Source of the DNA: DATLZB01 sp035574175
Lineage (GTDB): Bacteria; Pseudomonadota; Alphaproteobacteria; Rhizobiales; Hyphomicrobiaceae
Length of the DNA: 35,811 bases
Assembly: GCA_035574175.1 (NCBI GenBank)
Contig: DATLZB010000062.1
Span: 1-35,811, forward strand
Direction of reading: 5' to 3'
The position numbers and the translations under genes were made by a program. Of this stretch, positions 16,204 to 23,613 are shown one piece after another. The first letter of the stretch is position 1; the number at the start of each line of letters is the position of its first letter. The notes beneath the pieces were generated by a model. The model was given only the letters and a program-made list of their open reading frames with translations. It was not told the DNA's origin and made no database searches.

Positions 16204-17177
16204 TTGAGCTTGGGGTTGAGCGCATCGCGCAGCCAGTCACCGAGCAGGTTGATGGCGAGCGCCAGCACGACGAGGACGAGGGCGGGAAAGAACAGGATCC
16301 ACCACTCGCCCGAGAACAGGAACTGCTGGCCGATGCGGATCAGCGTTCCGAGCGAGGGCTGCGTTGGCGGCACGCCTACACCGAGGAACGACAGCGTCGC
16401 CTCCTCGATGATGGCGAGCGCAAGGTTGATGGTGGCGATGACCAGCACCGGCCCCATCACGTTGGGCAGCACGTGCTCGCGCATGATGGCCAACGAGGAG
16501 CGCCCCATGACCCGCGCCGCCTGAACGTATTCCTTGTTCTTCTCGACCATCGCCGAGCCGCGCACGGTTCGCGCATAACGCGCCCAGTTGGCGAGCCCGA
16601 TGGCGATGATCAGTACCCCAATCGCCCACTGCTCGTGCTGCGAGGGGTGGATGAGCCCGCGCACGATGCCGAACACGAGCAACGCGATCAAAATCGCGGG
16701 AAAGGAGAGTTGTATGTCCGCGATACGCATGATCGCCGCGTCGATGCGTCCGCCGACATAGCCGGCGACAAGTCCGAGCCCGACGCCGAGCACCATCGAG
16801 AAGGCGACCGCCAGAAACCCGACCGCGATCGACACCCGCGCGCCGAACAGGATGGCCGAGAGGAGATCGCGACCTTGGCTGTCGGTGCCGAGAATATGCA
16901 GGCTGCCGGAAGCCGAGCGCGACATCGGCGCGAGGAACCCGTCCATCAAATTGAGGCTCGCCGGGTCGAAGGCGTTCTGCGGTGCGATCCATGGCGCGGC
17001 GAGCGCGGCCAGCATGAAGACAAGCGTGGTGGCGCCGGCGGCGACAGCAACCGGCGAGCGGCGGAAGGAATAGGCGAGATCGGAATCCCAGGCCCGCGAC
17101 AGCCCGCTGCCGCGCGCTTCGATCGCGGCTTGCCTTGGTTGCGGAGCGCTGTCGCCATGTTCCGGCAGGTCGTTCAT
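16200..17177 (-). CDS. dipeptide-type ABC transporter permease (DppC type)
   Basis: A 325-residue inner-membrane permease with a hydrophilic N-terminal ~45 residues, a first membrane helix at about 47-67 (VAAGATTLVFMLAALAAPW), then a periplasmic loop with HILGTDSQGRDLLS, the typical DppC entry motif. Five more helices follow. The coupling EAA loop is visible as EYVQAARVMGRSSLAIMREH. The start ATG at 17177 overlaps the stop of the upstream permease (ATGA). The frame stays open upstream across that gene, but only this start gives a normal DppC length and the expected N-terminus. Confidence 0.93.
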   Translation of the reverse strand: MNDLPEHGDSAPQPRQAAIEARGSGLSRAWDSDLAYSFRRSPVAVAAGATTLVFMLAALAAPWIAPQNAFDPASLNLMDGFLAPMSRSASGSLHILGTDSQGRDLLSAILFGARVSIAVGFLAVAFSMVLGVGLGLVAGYVGGRIDAAIMRIADIQLSFPAILIALLVFGIVRGLIHPSQHEQWAIGVLIIAIGLANWARYARTVRGSAMVEKNKEYVQAARVMGRSSLAIMREHVLPNVMGPVLVIATINLALAIIEEATLSFLGVGVPPTQPSLGTLIRIGQQFLFSGEWWILFFPALVLVVLALAINLLGDWLRDALNPKLK

Positions 17178-18163
17178 CGCCCGCCCGCTCCTGCCGGCGC
17201 TTCGTTCCTGAGACGCGGATCGAGGGCGAAATAGAGGAGGTCCACGATCAGGTTGGTAGCCACGAAAACCGCCGCCACGAACATGAGATAGGCAGCCATC
17301 ACCGGAATATCGACGAACTGCACCGCCTGCACGAAGAGGGCACCGAGCCCCGGCCACTGGAACACGCTTTCGGTCACGATAGCGAAAGCGACGACGCCGC
17401 CGAACTGCAAGCCGGCGATGGTGACGACCGGGATCAGCGTGTTCCGCAGCGCGTGGCGGAACGTGATCGAGCGCTCGTTTATGCCCCGGGCGCGCGCGAA
17501 CTTGATGAAGTCGGTGCGCATGACTTCCAGCATCTCGGAGCGGACGAGCCGCATGATGAGGGTGAGCTGGAAGAAGCCGAGCGTCAGCACCGGCATGATC
17601 AGCGACTTGCGTCCGCTCTCGGTGAGCAACCCCGTCGTCCACCATCCGATCTGCACCACCTCTCCCCGGCCGTAGGACGGCAGCCAGCGCAACTCGACGG
17701 CGAACAGGTAGATGAGCCCGATGCCGATGACGAAGGTGGGCAGGCTCACCCCGACAAGGGACAGCACCATGACCGTGTTGGCGATCACTCCGTCGCGGCG
17801 AATGGCGGTGTACACGCCGAGCACGATGCCGAGGACGACGGCGAGCAACGTGGATAGGATGGCAAGCTCGAGCGTGGCGGGAAGCCGCTCGGCGAGCAGA
17901 TCGGCGACCTTCCGCCCTTGCTTGTAGGAGATGCCGAACTCCCCCTGCACGGCATCGGCGACGAAGCGTCCAAACTGGACGAGAATCGGGTCGTCGAGCC
18001 CAAGCCGTTCTCTGAGCGCCTCGCGGTCGCCCTGCGTCGCCTCCTGCCCCACCATGTTGGCGACCGGATCGCCGACGTAGCGGAACATCGAAAAGGCGAG
18101 CAGCGCCACCGCGAGCAGCACGAGCACGGCCTGCAGGACACTCCGGATCCCATAGGCAATCAT
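17174..18163 (-). CDS. dipeptide-type ABC transporter permease (DppB type)
   Basis: A 329-residue permease with a first helix at about residues 9-29 (VLQAVLVLLAVALLAFSMFRY), a large periplasmic loop with GLDDPILVQFGRFV and GEFGISYKQGRKVADLL, then five more helices. The coupling loop is DFIKFARARGINERSITFRHALRN. These are standard DppB features. It is the second gene of the operon, 90 bases downstream of the binding-protein gene, and that gap holds a strong hairpin. It forms the heterodimeric channel with the DppC-type permease. Confidence 0.93.
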   Translation of the reverse strand: MIAYGIRSVLQAVLVLLAVALLAFSMFRYVGDPVANMVGQEATQGDREALRERLGLDDPILVQFGRFVADAVQGEFGISYKQGRKVADLLAERLPATLELAILSTLLAVVLGIVLGVYTAIRRDGVIANTVMVLSLVGVSLPTFVIGIGLIYLFAVELRWLPSYGRGEVVQIGWWTTGLLTESGRKSLIMPVLTLGFFQLTLIMRLVRSEMLEVMRTDFIKFARARGINERSITFRHALRNTLIPVVTIAGLQFGGVVAFAIVTESVFQWPGLGALFVQAVQFVDIPVMAAYLMFVAAVFVATNLIVDLLYFALDPRLRNEAPAGAGGR

Positions 18164-18205
18164 GGCCCGGCATATCTGTCCCGGCCGCCGCCGGCGACGC
18201 TTGAG

Positions 18206-18232
18206 AGCCGGGCGCCGGCTTGGCGCCCGGCT
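18206..18232 (-). other. intercistronic stem-loop between binding-protein and permease genes
   Basis: GCCGGGCGCC (18207-18216) pairs perfectly with GGCGCCCGGC (18222-18231), extended by one A-T pair, around a five-base loop. No U-tract follows in the direction of transcription. Stable hairpins directly after a binding-protein gene often protect its mRNA or cause partial termination, giving more binding protein than permease. That role is inferred here. Confidence 0.55.
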
Positions 18233-18253
18233 TCGATGTCCCTCGCTAACGGC

Positions 18254-19840
18254 CTAGTTGGTCAATACCGCGAACTTGATCTTTGGCTGATTGGAGATAT
18301 CGACCACGATATCGACATCCTTCCTCATGCCGTAGGCCAGGGTCTGGATGTGGATCGGGATGTAGATCGTCTCCTCGTGCAGCACGTTCCAGATCTTGGC
18401 GATGGTGGCGTTGCGCTTCTCAAGATCGGTTTCGCTCTCGAGGCTCACCGTGAGCTTGTCGATCTCGGGGTTCGAGTAGCGCGTCGCATTCCAGCCGCCG
18501 GTCTTGTCGGTCCTCGTCTGGTAGAGGAACGTGAAGATGTAGTGGCTGTCGAACGTGGGCACGCCCCAGCCGAGCAGATAGAAGTCGGTCTGCTCTTTCT
18601 GGATCAGCGGGAAGTGCAGTGCCTTCGATTGGGCCACCAGGTTGGCCTTGACCCCAACCTGTCCCAGCATGCCGACCGCCGACTGGCAGATCGCCTCGTC
18701 GTTGACGTAGCGATCGTTCGGGCAGTGGAAGGTGACGGAGAAACCCTTCTCGTAGCCAGCTTCCTTGAGCAGCGCCTTGGCCTTGTTGAGATCGACGGGC
18801 GGATACTTGTCCATTTCCTTGGTCCAGCCGTTGACGCCGGGCGGCGCAATGGTCCCCGTCGGCACCGACTGGCCGCGCATGACCACCCGTTGAATGGCCT
18901 CGCGGTTGATCGCCATGTTGAGCGCGTGCCGCACACGCTTGTCGGCGAACGGGTTCTTGCCCTTCACGTCCGACGTCTCGAGCTCCTTCGCCCCCACGTT
19001 CATGCCGAGGAAGATCGAGCGGTTCTCGGGCCCGATCGCCACTTTGAGGTTGGGCGAGTTCTTGACGCGCTCGATGTCCTGCACGGGAAGGTCCTGCACG
19101 AAGTCAACCTCGCCCGAGAGCAGCGCGGCCGTGCGGGTGGCGTCCGACTTGATCACGATGTACTCGAGCTGCGTGACCCCGTGCTTGTATTGGTCCTTGC
19201 CCCAGTAGTCGGGAAAGGCCTTCATCACGGTTTTGACGTCCGGGGCCCGGCTCACCAGCATGAATGGACCGGTGCCGTTGGCGTTGCGGACGGCGAAGTT
19301 CTCCTCCTTGTTCTTGAAGTCCTGCACCTTGACGGTGTTGTTCTTCTCCGCCCACGCCTTGTTCATGATGAACAGGTCGGTGAGGTTAGCCGGCAGCAGC
19401 GGGTTGGGCCCTTTGGTCTTGATGCGGACGGTGTGGTCGTCGACCTTGCTGACCGTATCGACCGACGAAAGCAGCTGCTTCATGTCGGAGCTGGGCTGGC
19501 GGGCCCGCTCGTAGCTGAACACCACGTCGTCGGCCGTGAACGGTGCGCCGTCGTGGAATTTGACGCCTTTTCTCAGCTTGAACTCCCACACCAGCGGATC
19601 AGAGGTCAGTCCCCAGGACTCGGCCAGCGCCGGCACTGCCTTGCCCTTGCTGTCGCGGATGATGAGCGGCTCGTAGATGTGGTGATTGAGATTGTGTGTC
19701 GGCCCCTCGTTCTGGGCATGGGGATCGAGCGTCAAGGCATCCCCGGAACGGGCCCATTTGAGCGTCCTGCCCTCCGCCGTTTGAACGAAGAGGCAGGCCG
19801 CAGCCGCGGCAGCGACGATCGACCCGGTGAAGAAGCGCAT
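18254..19840 (-). CDS. ABC transporter substrate-binding protein, family 5 (peptide/nickel type)
   Basis: A 528-residue periplasmic binding protein of the SBP_bac_5 family. A signal peptide runs from MRFFTGSIVAAAAAACLF to about TAEG. The mature protein begins TLKWARSGDALTLDPHAQNEG, the usual opening. Characteristic segments follow: PALAESW, LRKGVKFHDGAPFTADDVVFSYERA and FADKRVRHALNMAINREAI. The start at 19840 sits just after GGAGGC; a longer start at 19885 would precede the signal. It is the first gene of the importer operon and defines its specificity, which may be peptides or other small solutes; I cannot tell which. It lies 123 bases downstream of the crotonase gene on the same strand. Confidence 0.94.
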   Translation of the reverse strand: MRFFTGSIVAAAAAACLFVQTAEGRTLKWARSGDALTLDPHAQNEGPTHNLNHHIYEPLIIRDSKGKAVPALAESWGLTSDPLVWEFKLRKGVKFHDGAPFTADDVVFSYERARQPSSDMKQLLSSVDTVSKVDDHTVRIKTKGPNPLLPANLTDLFIMNKAWAEKNNTVKVQDFKNKEENFAVRNANGTGPFMLVSRAPDVKTVMKAFPDYWGKDQYKHGVTQLEYIVIKSDATRTAALLSGEVDFVQDLPVQDIERVKNSPNLKVAIGPENRSIFLGMNVGAKELETSDVKGKNPFADKRVRHALNMAINREAIQRVVMRGQSVPTGTIAPPGVNGWTKEMDKYPPVDLNKAKALLKEAGYEKGFSVTFHCPNDRYVNDEAICQSAVGMLGQVGVKANLVAQSKALHFPLIQKEQTDFYLLGWGVPTFDSHYIFTFLYQTRTDKTGGWNATRYSNPEIDKLTVSLESETDLEKRNATIAKIWNVLHEETIYIPIHIQTLAYGMRKDVDIVVDISNQPKIKFAVLTN

Positions 19841-19928
19841 GCATGCCTCCCAAGACTTGGAAAGCGGGCAAGATGCCAGCTTCAAAGGCGATGATACCGG
19901 GGCGTCGGAAGATTGTCATCGCTCGCCG

Positions 19929-19953
19929 AGCGGCTCTAGCGTCCCGAGCCGCT
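19929..19953 (-). terminator. hairpin downstream of the crotonase gene
   Basis: AGCGGCTC (19929-19936) and GAGCCGCT (19946-19953) form a perfect eight-pair stem with a nine-base loop, beginning about 10 bases after the crotonase stop. There is no U-tract, so this could be a weak terminator or an RNA-stabilising stem separating the CoA genes from the ABC-importer operon. Confidence 0.4.
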
Positions 19954-19963
19954 GATCCGAGCG

Positions 19964-20755
19964 TCAGGTCCCGGTAAAGCGCGGCTTGCGCTTTTCCATG
20001 AAAGCGGCTTGGCCTTCGCGGTAATCGTTGCTCGCAAAGCAGGCTGCAACGGCTGCCTCGCAGGCCGCGAGGTCGCGCTCGGCCGGGTCCTTCATCAGCT
20101 CGTTGACGGTAAGCTTGGTCGAGCGGATGGTGAGCGGCGCGTTCTCGGCAATGGCGCCCGCCATATCGGCGACCGTCGCCTCGAGCTTGTCGTCGGGCAC
20201 CACGCGGTTGACGAGGCCCATGCGCAGCGCCTCCTGGGCATCGAATTGGCGGGCGGTGAAATAGATCTCCTTGGCGTAGGCAGGTCCGACGAGATCGACC
20301 AGCAGCTTGGCCCGCTTCGGCCCGTAGCCGAGACCGAGCTTTGCGGCAGGTACGCCAAAGCGGGAATTCTCCGTGGCAACGCGCAAATCACAAGCGACTG
20401 CCAGGGCCGTGCCGCCACCGATGCAGTAGCCGCGGATCATGGCAATGGTCGGCACCGGCACCGCGCGCAGTGTTTCGTAGGCTTTGTCGGTCGCGGCCTG
20501 ATATATGGCGATCGCCTCCGCCTCCTGCCGCTCGTCCTTGAACCTGGAGATGTCGGCGCCCGACACGAACGCCTTGCCGCCGGCCCCGGTCAGCACCACC
20601 ACGCGGATCGACTTGTCCTCGGCGAACTCCTCCAGGATCTCGGCCGCGCGCTGCCACATCTCGAGCGAGACGGCGTTGTGACGCGCGGGATTGTTGAAAA
20701 TCATCCAGCCCACGGCACCGTCGCGCCGCGCGATCATCTTGTCGGTTTCGGGCAT
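19964..20755 (-). CDS. crotonase-fold enoyl-CoA hydratase/isomerase family protein, without catalytic Glu pair
   Basis: A 263-residue member of the enoyl-CoA hydratase/isomerase superfamily, acting on acyl-CoA thioesters. The oxyanion-hole segments are clear: GKAFVSGADIS at residues 60-70 and RGYCIGGGTALAVACDLR at 108-125. Classical hydratases carry glutamates in GGGxE and in PE of the following strand; here these positions are Ala117 (GGGTA) and Ala137 (VPAAKLG). The protein is therefore unlikely to hydrate enoyl-CoA and may be an isomerase, thioesterase or other crotonase. The start at 20755 follows GGAGCGAGAC. It lies 46 bases downstream of the class III CoA-transferase gene on the same strand and is probably co-transcribed with it. 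Confidence 0.9.
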   Translation of the reverse strand: MPETDKMIARRDGAVGWMIFNNPARHNAVSLEMWQRAAEILEEFAEDKSIRVVVLTGAGGKAFVSGADISRFKDERQEAEAIAIYQAATDKAYETLRAVPVPTIAMIRGYCIGGGTALAVACDLRVATENSRFGVPAAKLGLGYGPKRAKLLVDLVGPAYAKEIYFTARQFDAQEALRMGLVNRVVPDDKLEATVADMAGAIAENAPLTIRSTKLTVNELMKDPAERDLAACEAAVAACFASNDYREGQAAFMEKRKPRFTGT

Positions 20756-20801
20756 GTCTCGCTCCGTTGCTGGTCGATGTGCAGCCGCAGGATCGCCGCT
20801 T

Positions 20802-21995
20802 TCAGATGATGCCACGCTCGCGCAGATCCCTGATCGCACTTTCGGAATAGCCGAGTTCCTGCAGGATCTCATGTGTGTGCTCACCCTGCCCAGGCGGGTG
20901 GCGCACGATCGCGCTCGGCGTGCGCGAGAGCGTAACCGGCTGGCCGAGATAGGCGACCGGGTCCTTCCCGTCCTTCTCGAGCGCCTGCACCATACCGAGG
21001 TGGCGCACCTGCGGGTCGGCGAACACCTGATCAATGGTGTTGATCGGCCCGCACGGCACTTCGGCCCGCTGCAGCCTTTCGATCCATGTCTGCGTGTCTT
21101 CCTTCATGAATCGCGCCTCAAGGTCGCGAAAGAGGGCGGCGCGGTTCTTCGTCCTGAGCGGGCCTGAGCGGTAGTCGGGATGCGTGGCAAGCTCGGGCTC
21201 TCCAAGCGCCGTGCACAGGCGCGTCCAGATCCGCTGTCCCGTCGCGGCGAGGTTGAGCAGGCCGTCGCGGGTGCGGAACACGCCGGTCGGCATATAGACC
21301 GGGTGATCGTTGCCAACCTGGCCCGCCACCTCCTTGTCCATCAGCCAGCGCGCGGCCTGGAAGTCGAGCATGAACACCTGCGCCTGGATGAGCGAGGTCT
21401 TGACCCACTGCCCGCGCCCCGACTTCTCGCGCTCGATCAAGGCGAGCAGGATGCCATAAGCGCCGAACAACCCGGCGCACAGATCGGCGATCGGTATGCC
21501 GACGCGCATCGGCCCCTGGCCCGGCGCGCCGGTGATGGACATGAGCCCGCCGACGCCCTGCGCGATCTGGTCGAGGCCGGGCCGCTCGCGATAGGGCCCG
21601 TCCTCACCCCAACCGGAGATGCTGGCGTAGACGAGGCGCGGATTGATCGCGGCCATCGCCTCGTAGCCGATGCCGAGACGGTCCTTGACAGCCGGTCGGT
21701 AATTCTCGACGAGCACGTCGGCACGCTCAACAAGGCGCTTGAGAATCGCGACGCCTTCCGCCGACTTGAGGTTGAGCGTCATGCTGCGCTTGTTGCGCTG
21801 GATGTTCTGGAAGTCGCTGCCCTCGCGCAGCCCGCCGAGCGCATCGCCTTCATCCATGGCGACCGGCATTTCGACCTTGATGACGTTGGCGCCCCAATCG
21901 GCAAGCTGCCGCACCGCGGTCGGCCCCGCCCGCACGCGGGTAAGATCCACGACGGTAAGATGATCAAGAACGGCGGAGGCGGGCAAAAATGACAT
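20802..21995 (-). CDS. CaiB/BaiF (class III) CoA-transferase
   Basis: A 397-residue family III CoA-transferase, which moves CoA between carboxylic acids. Family features include VVDLTRVRAGPTAVRQLADWGANVIKVE at the N-terminus, LNLKSAEG, VLVENYRPAV, and RVGIPIADLCAG, where Asp171 is the expected catalytic aspartate. The C-terminal part carries the small domain and ends in LGYSESAIRDLRERGII. All key residues seem present. It is followed by the crotonase gene and is divergent from the first TTT transporter, with 129 bases between start codons. This suggests that the imported carboxylate is activated to its CoA ester here. The actual acid and CoA donor are unknown. Confidence 0.93.
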   Translation of the reverse strand: MSFLPASAVLDHLTVVDLTRVRAGPTAVRQLADWGANVIKVEMPVAMDEGDALGGLREGSDFQNIQRNKRSMTLNLKSAEGVAILKRLVERADVLVENYRPAVKDRLGIGYEAMAAINPRLVYASISGWGEDGPYRERPGLDQIAQGVGGLMSITGAPGQGPMRVGIPIADLCAGLFGAYGILLALIEREKSGRGQWVKTSLIQAQVFMLDFQAARWLMDKEVAGQVGNDHPVYMPTGVFRTRDGLLNLAATGQRIWTRLCTALGEPELATHPDYRSGPLRTKNRAALFRDLEARFMKEDTQTWIERLQRAEVPCGPINTIDQVFADPQVRHLGMVQALEKDGKDPVAYLGQPVTLSRTPSAIVRHPPGQGEHTHEILQELGYSESAIRDLRERGII

Positions 21996-22041
21996 GGCCT
22001 GACGGTGGATCGGCCGAATACGGGGGGTTTGCCGCGCGAGT

Positions 22042-22071
22042 TTGACAGCTTGCGCCGGAAGTTTCTATCCT
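22042..22071 (+). promoter_or_regulatory. sigma-70-like promoter of the first TTT operon
   Basis: A perfect -35 TTGACA (22042-22047) and a -10 TATCCT (22066-22071) are separated by 18 bases, in the divergent region upstream of tctC at 22125. The downstream leader is unusually A-rich and ends in the ribosome-binding site AGGGGAG before the ATG. Confidence 0.55.
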
Positions 22072-22124
22072 CGCAACAAAAGCCGTTCAAAAAAACCGAA
22101 AACCGGCAAATTGAGGGGAGCGAA

Positions 22125-23135
22125 ATGACCAAGGACGTCGCTTGGACCGCGCTTGCGGTCGGCTCCGGCAGAGCACGCATCGTCACTATCGCTGCTGCCT
22201 CGGCACTGCTCTGTGCGTCGGCAGCGCTTGAGGAGGCGGGAGGGCAGGACAAGTTCCCCTCCAAGCCGATCGAGGTCGTCACCCACGCCGGAGTCGGCGG
22301 CGGCACCGACATCACCGCCCGCATGATGATGGTGCACGCCCCCGGCGTCTTCAACACGGAGTTTGTCGTCGTCAATCGGACCGGCGGCAGCGGCGCCGCC
22401 GCCCTCCAGTATGCCGTCGGCCAGCCGCGCGACGGACACACCATCCTGCTCATCACGCAGACCCACCTGCTCACCATCATGCGCGGCAAGGCCCCGGTCC
22501 AATACGATGACCTCGTTCCGCTGGCCCGCGCCACCGACGACCCACAGATCCTTATGGTGGCCAAGCAGAGCCCCTTCAAATCGGCCAAGGACTGGCTGGA
22601 GGCGGGCAAGAGCAAGGCCATCCGCTACGGCATCACCCAAGTCGCGAGCGTCGATCACATCGCGGTGGTGCGCGTTGCCGAGGAGGCCAAGCATCAAAAG
22701 CCCAACCTGGTGCCGTTCAAGGGCGGCGGCGATGTCGTCGTCAACCTGGTCGGCGGCAATATCGAGGCGGCGCTGCTGAACTACGCCGAGGCCGAGTCGC
22801 AGCTGAAGGCCGGCGACGTCCGCGCACTCGCCATCTTTGCCGACAAGCGCCTTGCCGCGCTCCCCGACGTGCCGACGGGCAAGGAGATCGGCCTTAAGGG
22901 CATCCATTCGACAGTCCGCGGCTTTGTTACCCTCAAGGGCGTGCCCGAGGACCGCGTCAAGGCCCTGGAGGAGGGCCTGGTGAAGGCCATGAACGGGCAG
23001 CTCTTTCAGTCCTACCTGCAGACGTCAGGTCAGTCGCTGGACAGCGTCACCGGCGCCAAGGCGTGGAAGGCGCAGCTCGACGACTTCATGACGGAAGGCA
23101 AGAAGGCGCTCGAGTCCCTGGGGCTCTTGAAGTAG
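22125..23135 (+). CDS. tctC: tripartite tricarboxylate transporter substrate-binding protein (TctC/Bug), system 1
   Basis: A 336-residue periplasmic receptor of the Bug family. The chosen start at 22125 follows AGGGGAG. An unusually long n-region (about 18 residues) precedes the hydrophobic signal core IVTIAAASALLCASAAL. The mature part shows the family pattern: FPSKPIEVVTHAGVGGGTDITARMM, then VVNRTGGSGAAALQYAVGQP, and later VPFKGGGDVVVNLVGGNIE. Bug receptors bind carboxylates through two water-bridged loops; the ligand here is unknown. It heads tctC-tctB-tctA and is divergent from the CoA-transferase gene. Confidence 0.93.
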   Translation: MTKDVAWTALAVGSGRARIVTIAAASALLCASAALEEAGGQDKFPSKPIEVVTHAGVGGGTDITARMMMVHAPGVFNTEFVVVNRTGGSGAAALQYAVGQPRDGHTILLITQTHLLTIMRGKAPVQYDDLVPLARATDDPQILMVAKQSPFKSAKDWLEAGKSKAIRYGITQVASVDHIAVVRVAEEAKHQKPNLVPFKGGGDVVVNLVGGNIEAALLNYAEAESQLKAGDVRALAIFADKRLAALPDVPTGKEIGLKGIHSTVRGFVTLKGVPEDRVKALEEGLVKAMNGQLFQSYLQTSGQSLDSVTGAKAWKAQLDDFMTEGKKALESLGLLK

Positions 23136-23145
23136 GCCCACGGCG

Positions 23146-23604
23146 ATGTCTCGCTCTGCCAACCTCGTCGGGGCGACGACCGCCGCCGCCGCGGCCGTCG
23201 TTCTGTTCGCCCTGACGTTCACCTTCGAGCAGATGCCTGAAGGTCTGACCCAGGGTCTCGGCGCCGAGCTCTTCCCGCGCCTTGTGCTCGGCGCCATCCT
23301 CGTTCTGTCGATCCTCCTGGCTATGAGCCCCGAGCAGGATGCCGAGCCGCTACCGCAGGTGCCCCCCCTCGTTTATGCCTCGGCCGCTTCCTTTGCGGTT
23401 TTCATGGCACTGGTGTGGGCGATCGGCATGCTGGCGGCCATGTTCGCCTATCTCCTTGGCATGGGCCTGCTCTGGGGCGAGCGCCGGCCCGTGGTGCTGC
23501 TTGCGAGCTCGGGCCTGGTGACGCTCGCCGTCTGGGCCGTGTTCGCGCACACCTTCCGTATACCCCTGCCCCACGGCCACCTGCTGGCGGTGGCGGCCTT
23601 CTGA
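23146..23604 (+). CDS. tctB: tripartite tricarboxylate transporter small membrane subunit (TctB), system 1
   Basis: A 152-residue membrane protein with four predicted helices (around residues 6-24, 42-60, 75-105 and 115-135) and the short hydrophilic loop EQDAEPLPQVPP, as in TctB. The segment GLGAELFPRLVLGAILVLS is the usual TctB opening (usually GPGxFPxxxG). It lies 10 bases after the tctC stop and 9 bases before tctA, so it is clearly in the same operon. TctB is required for transport, but its exact role in the complex is not settled. Confidence 0.88.
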   Translation: MSRSANLVGATTAAAAAVVLFALTFTFEQMPEGLTQGLGAELFPRLVLGAILVLSILLAMSPEQDAEPLPQVPPLVYASAASFAVFMALVWAIGMLAAMFAYLLGMGLLWGERRPVVLLASSGLVTLAVWAVFAHTFRIPLPHGHLLAVAAF

Positions 23605-23613
23605 GACGCAGCC

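Noticed and set aside
17177..18173. Long N-terminal extension of the DppC-type permease frame
   Set aside because: The upstream part is a shadow of the DppB-type gene. The ATG at 17177 with its ATGA overlap gives the correct family length.
17918..19894. 658-codon plus-strand open frame opposite the ABC binding-protein gene
   Set aside because: It is the shadow of a complete SBP family 5 gene, with low-information composition and no recognisable domain.
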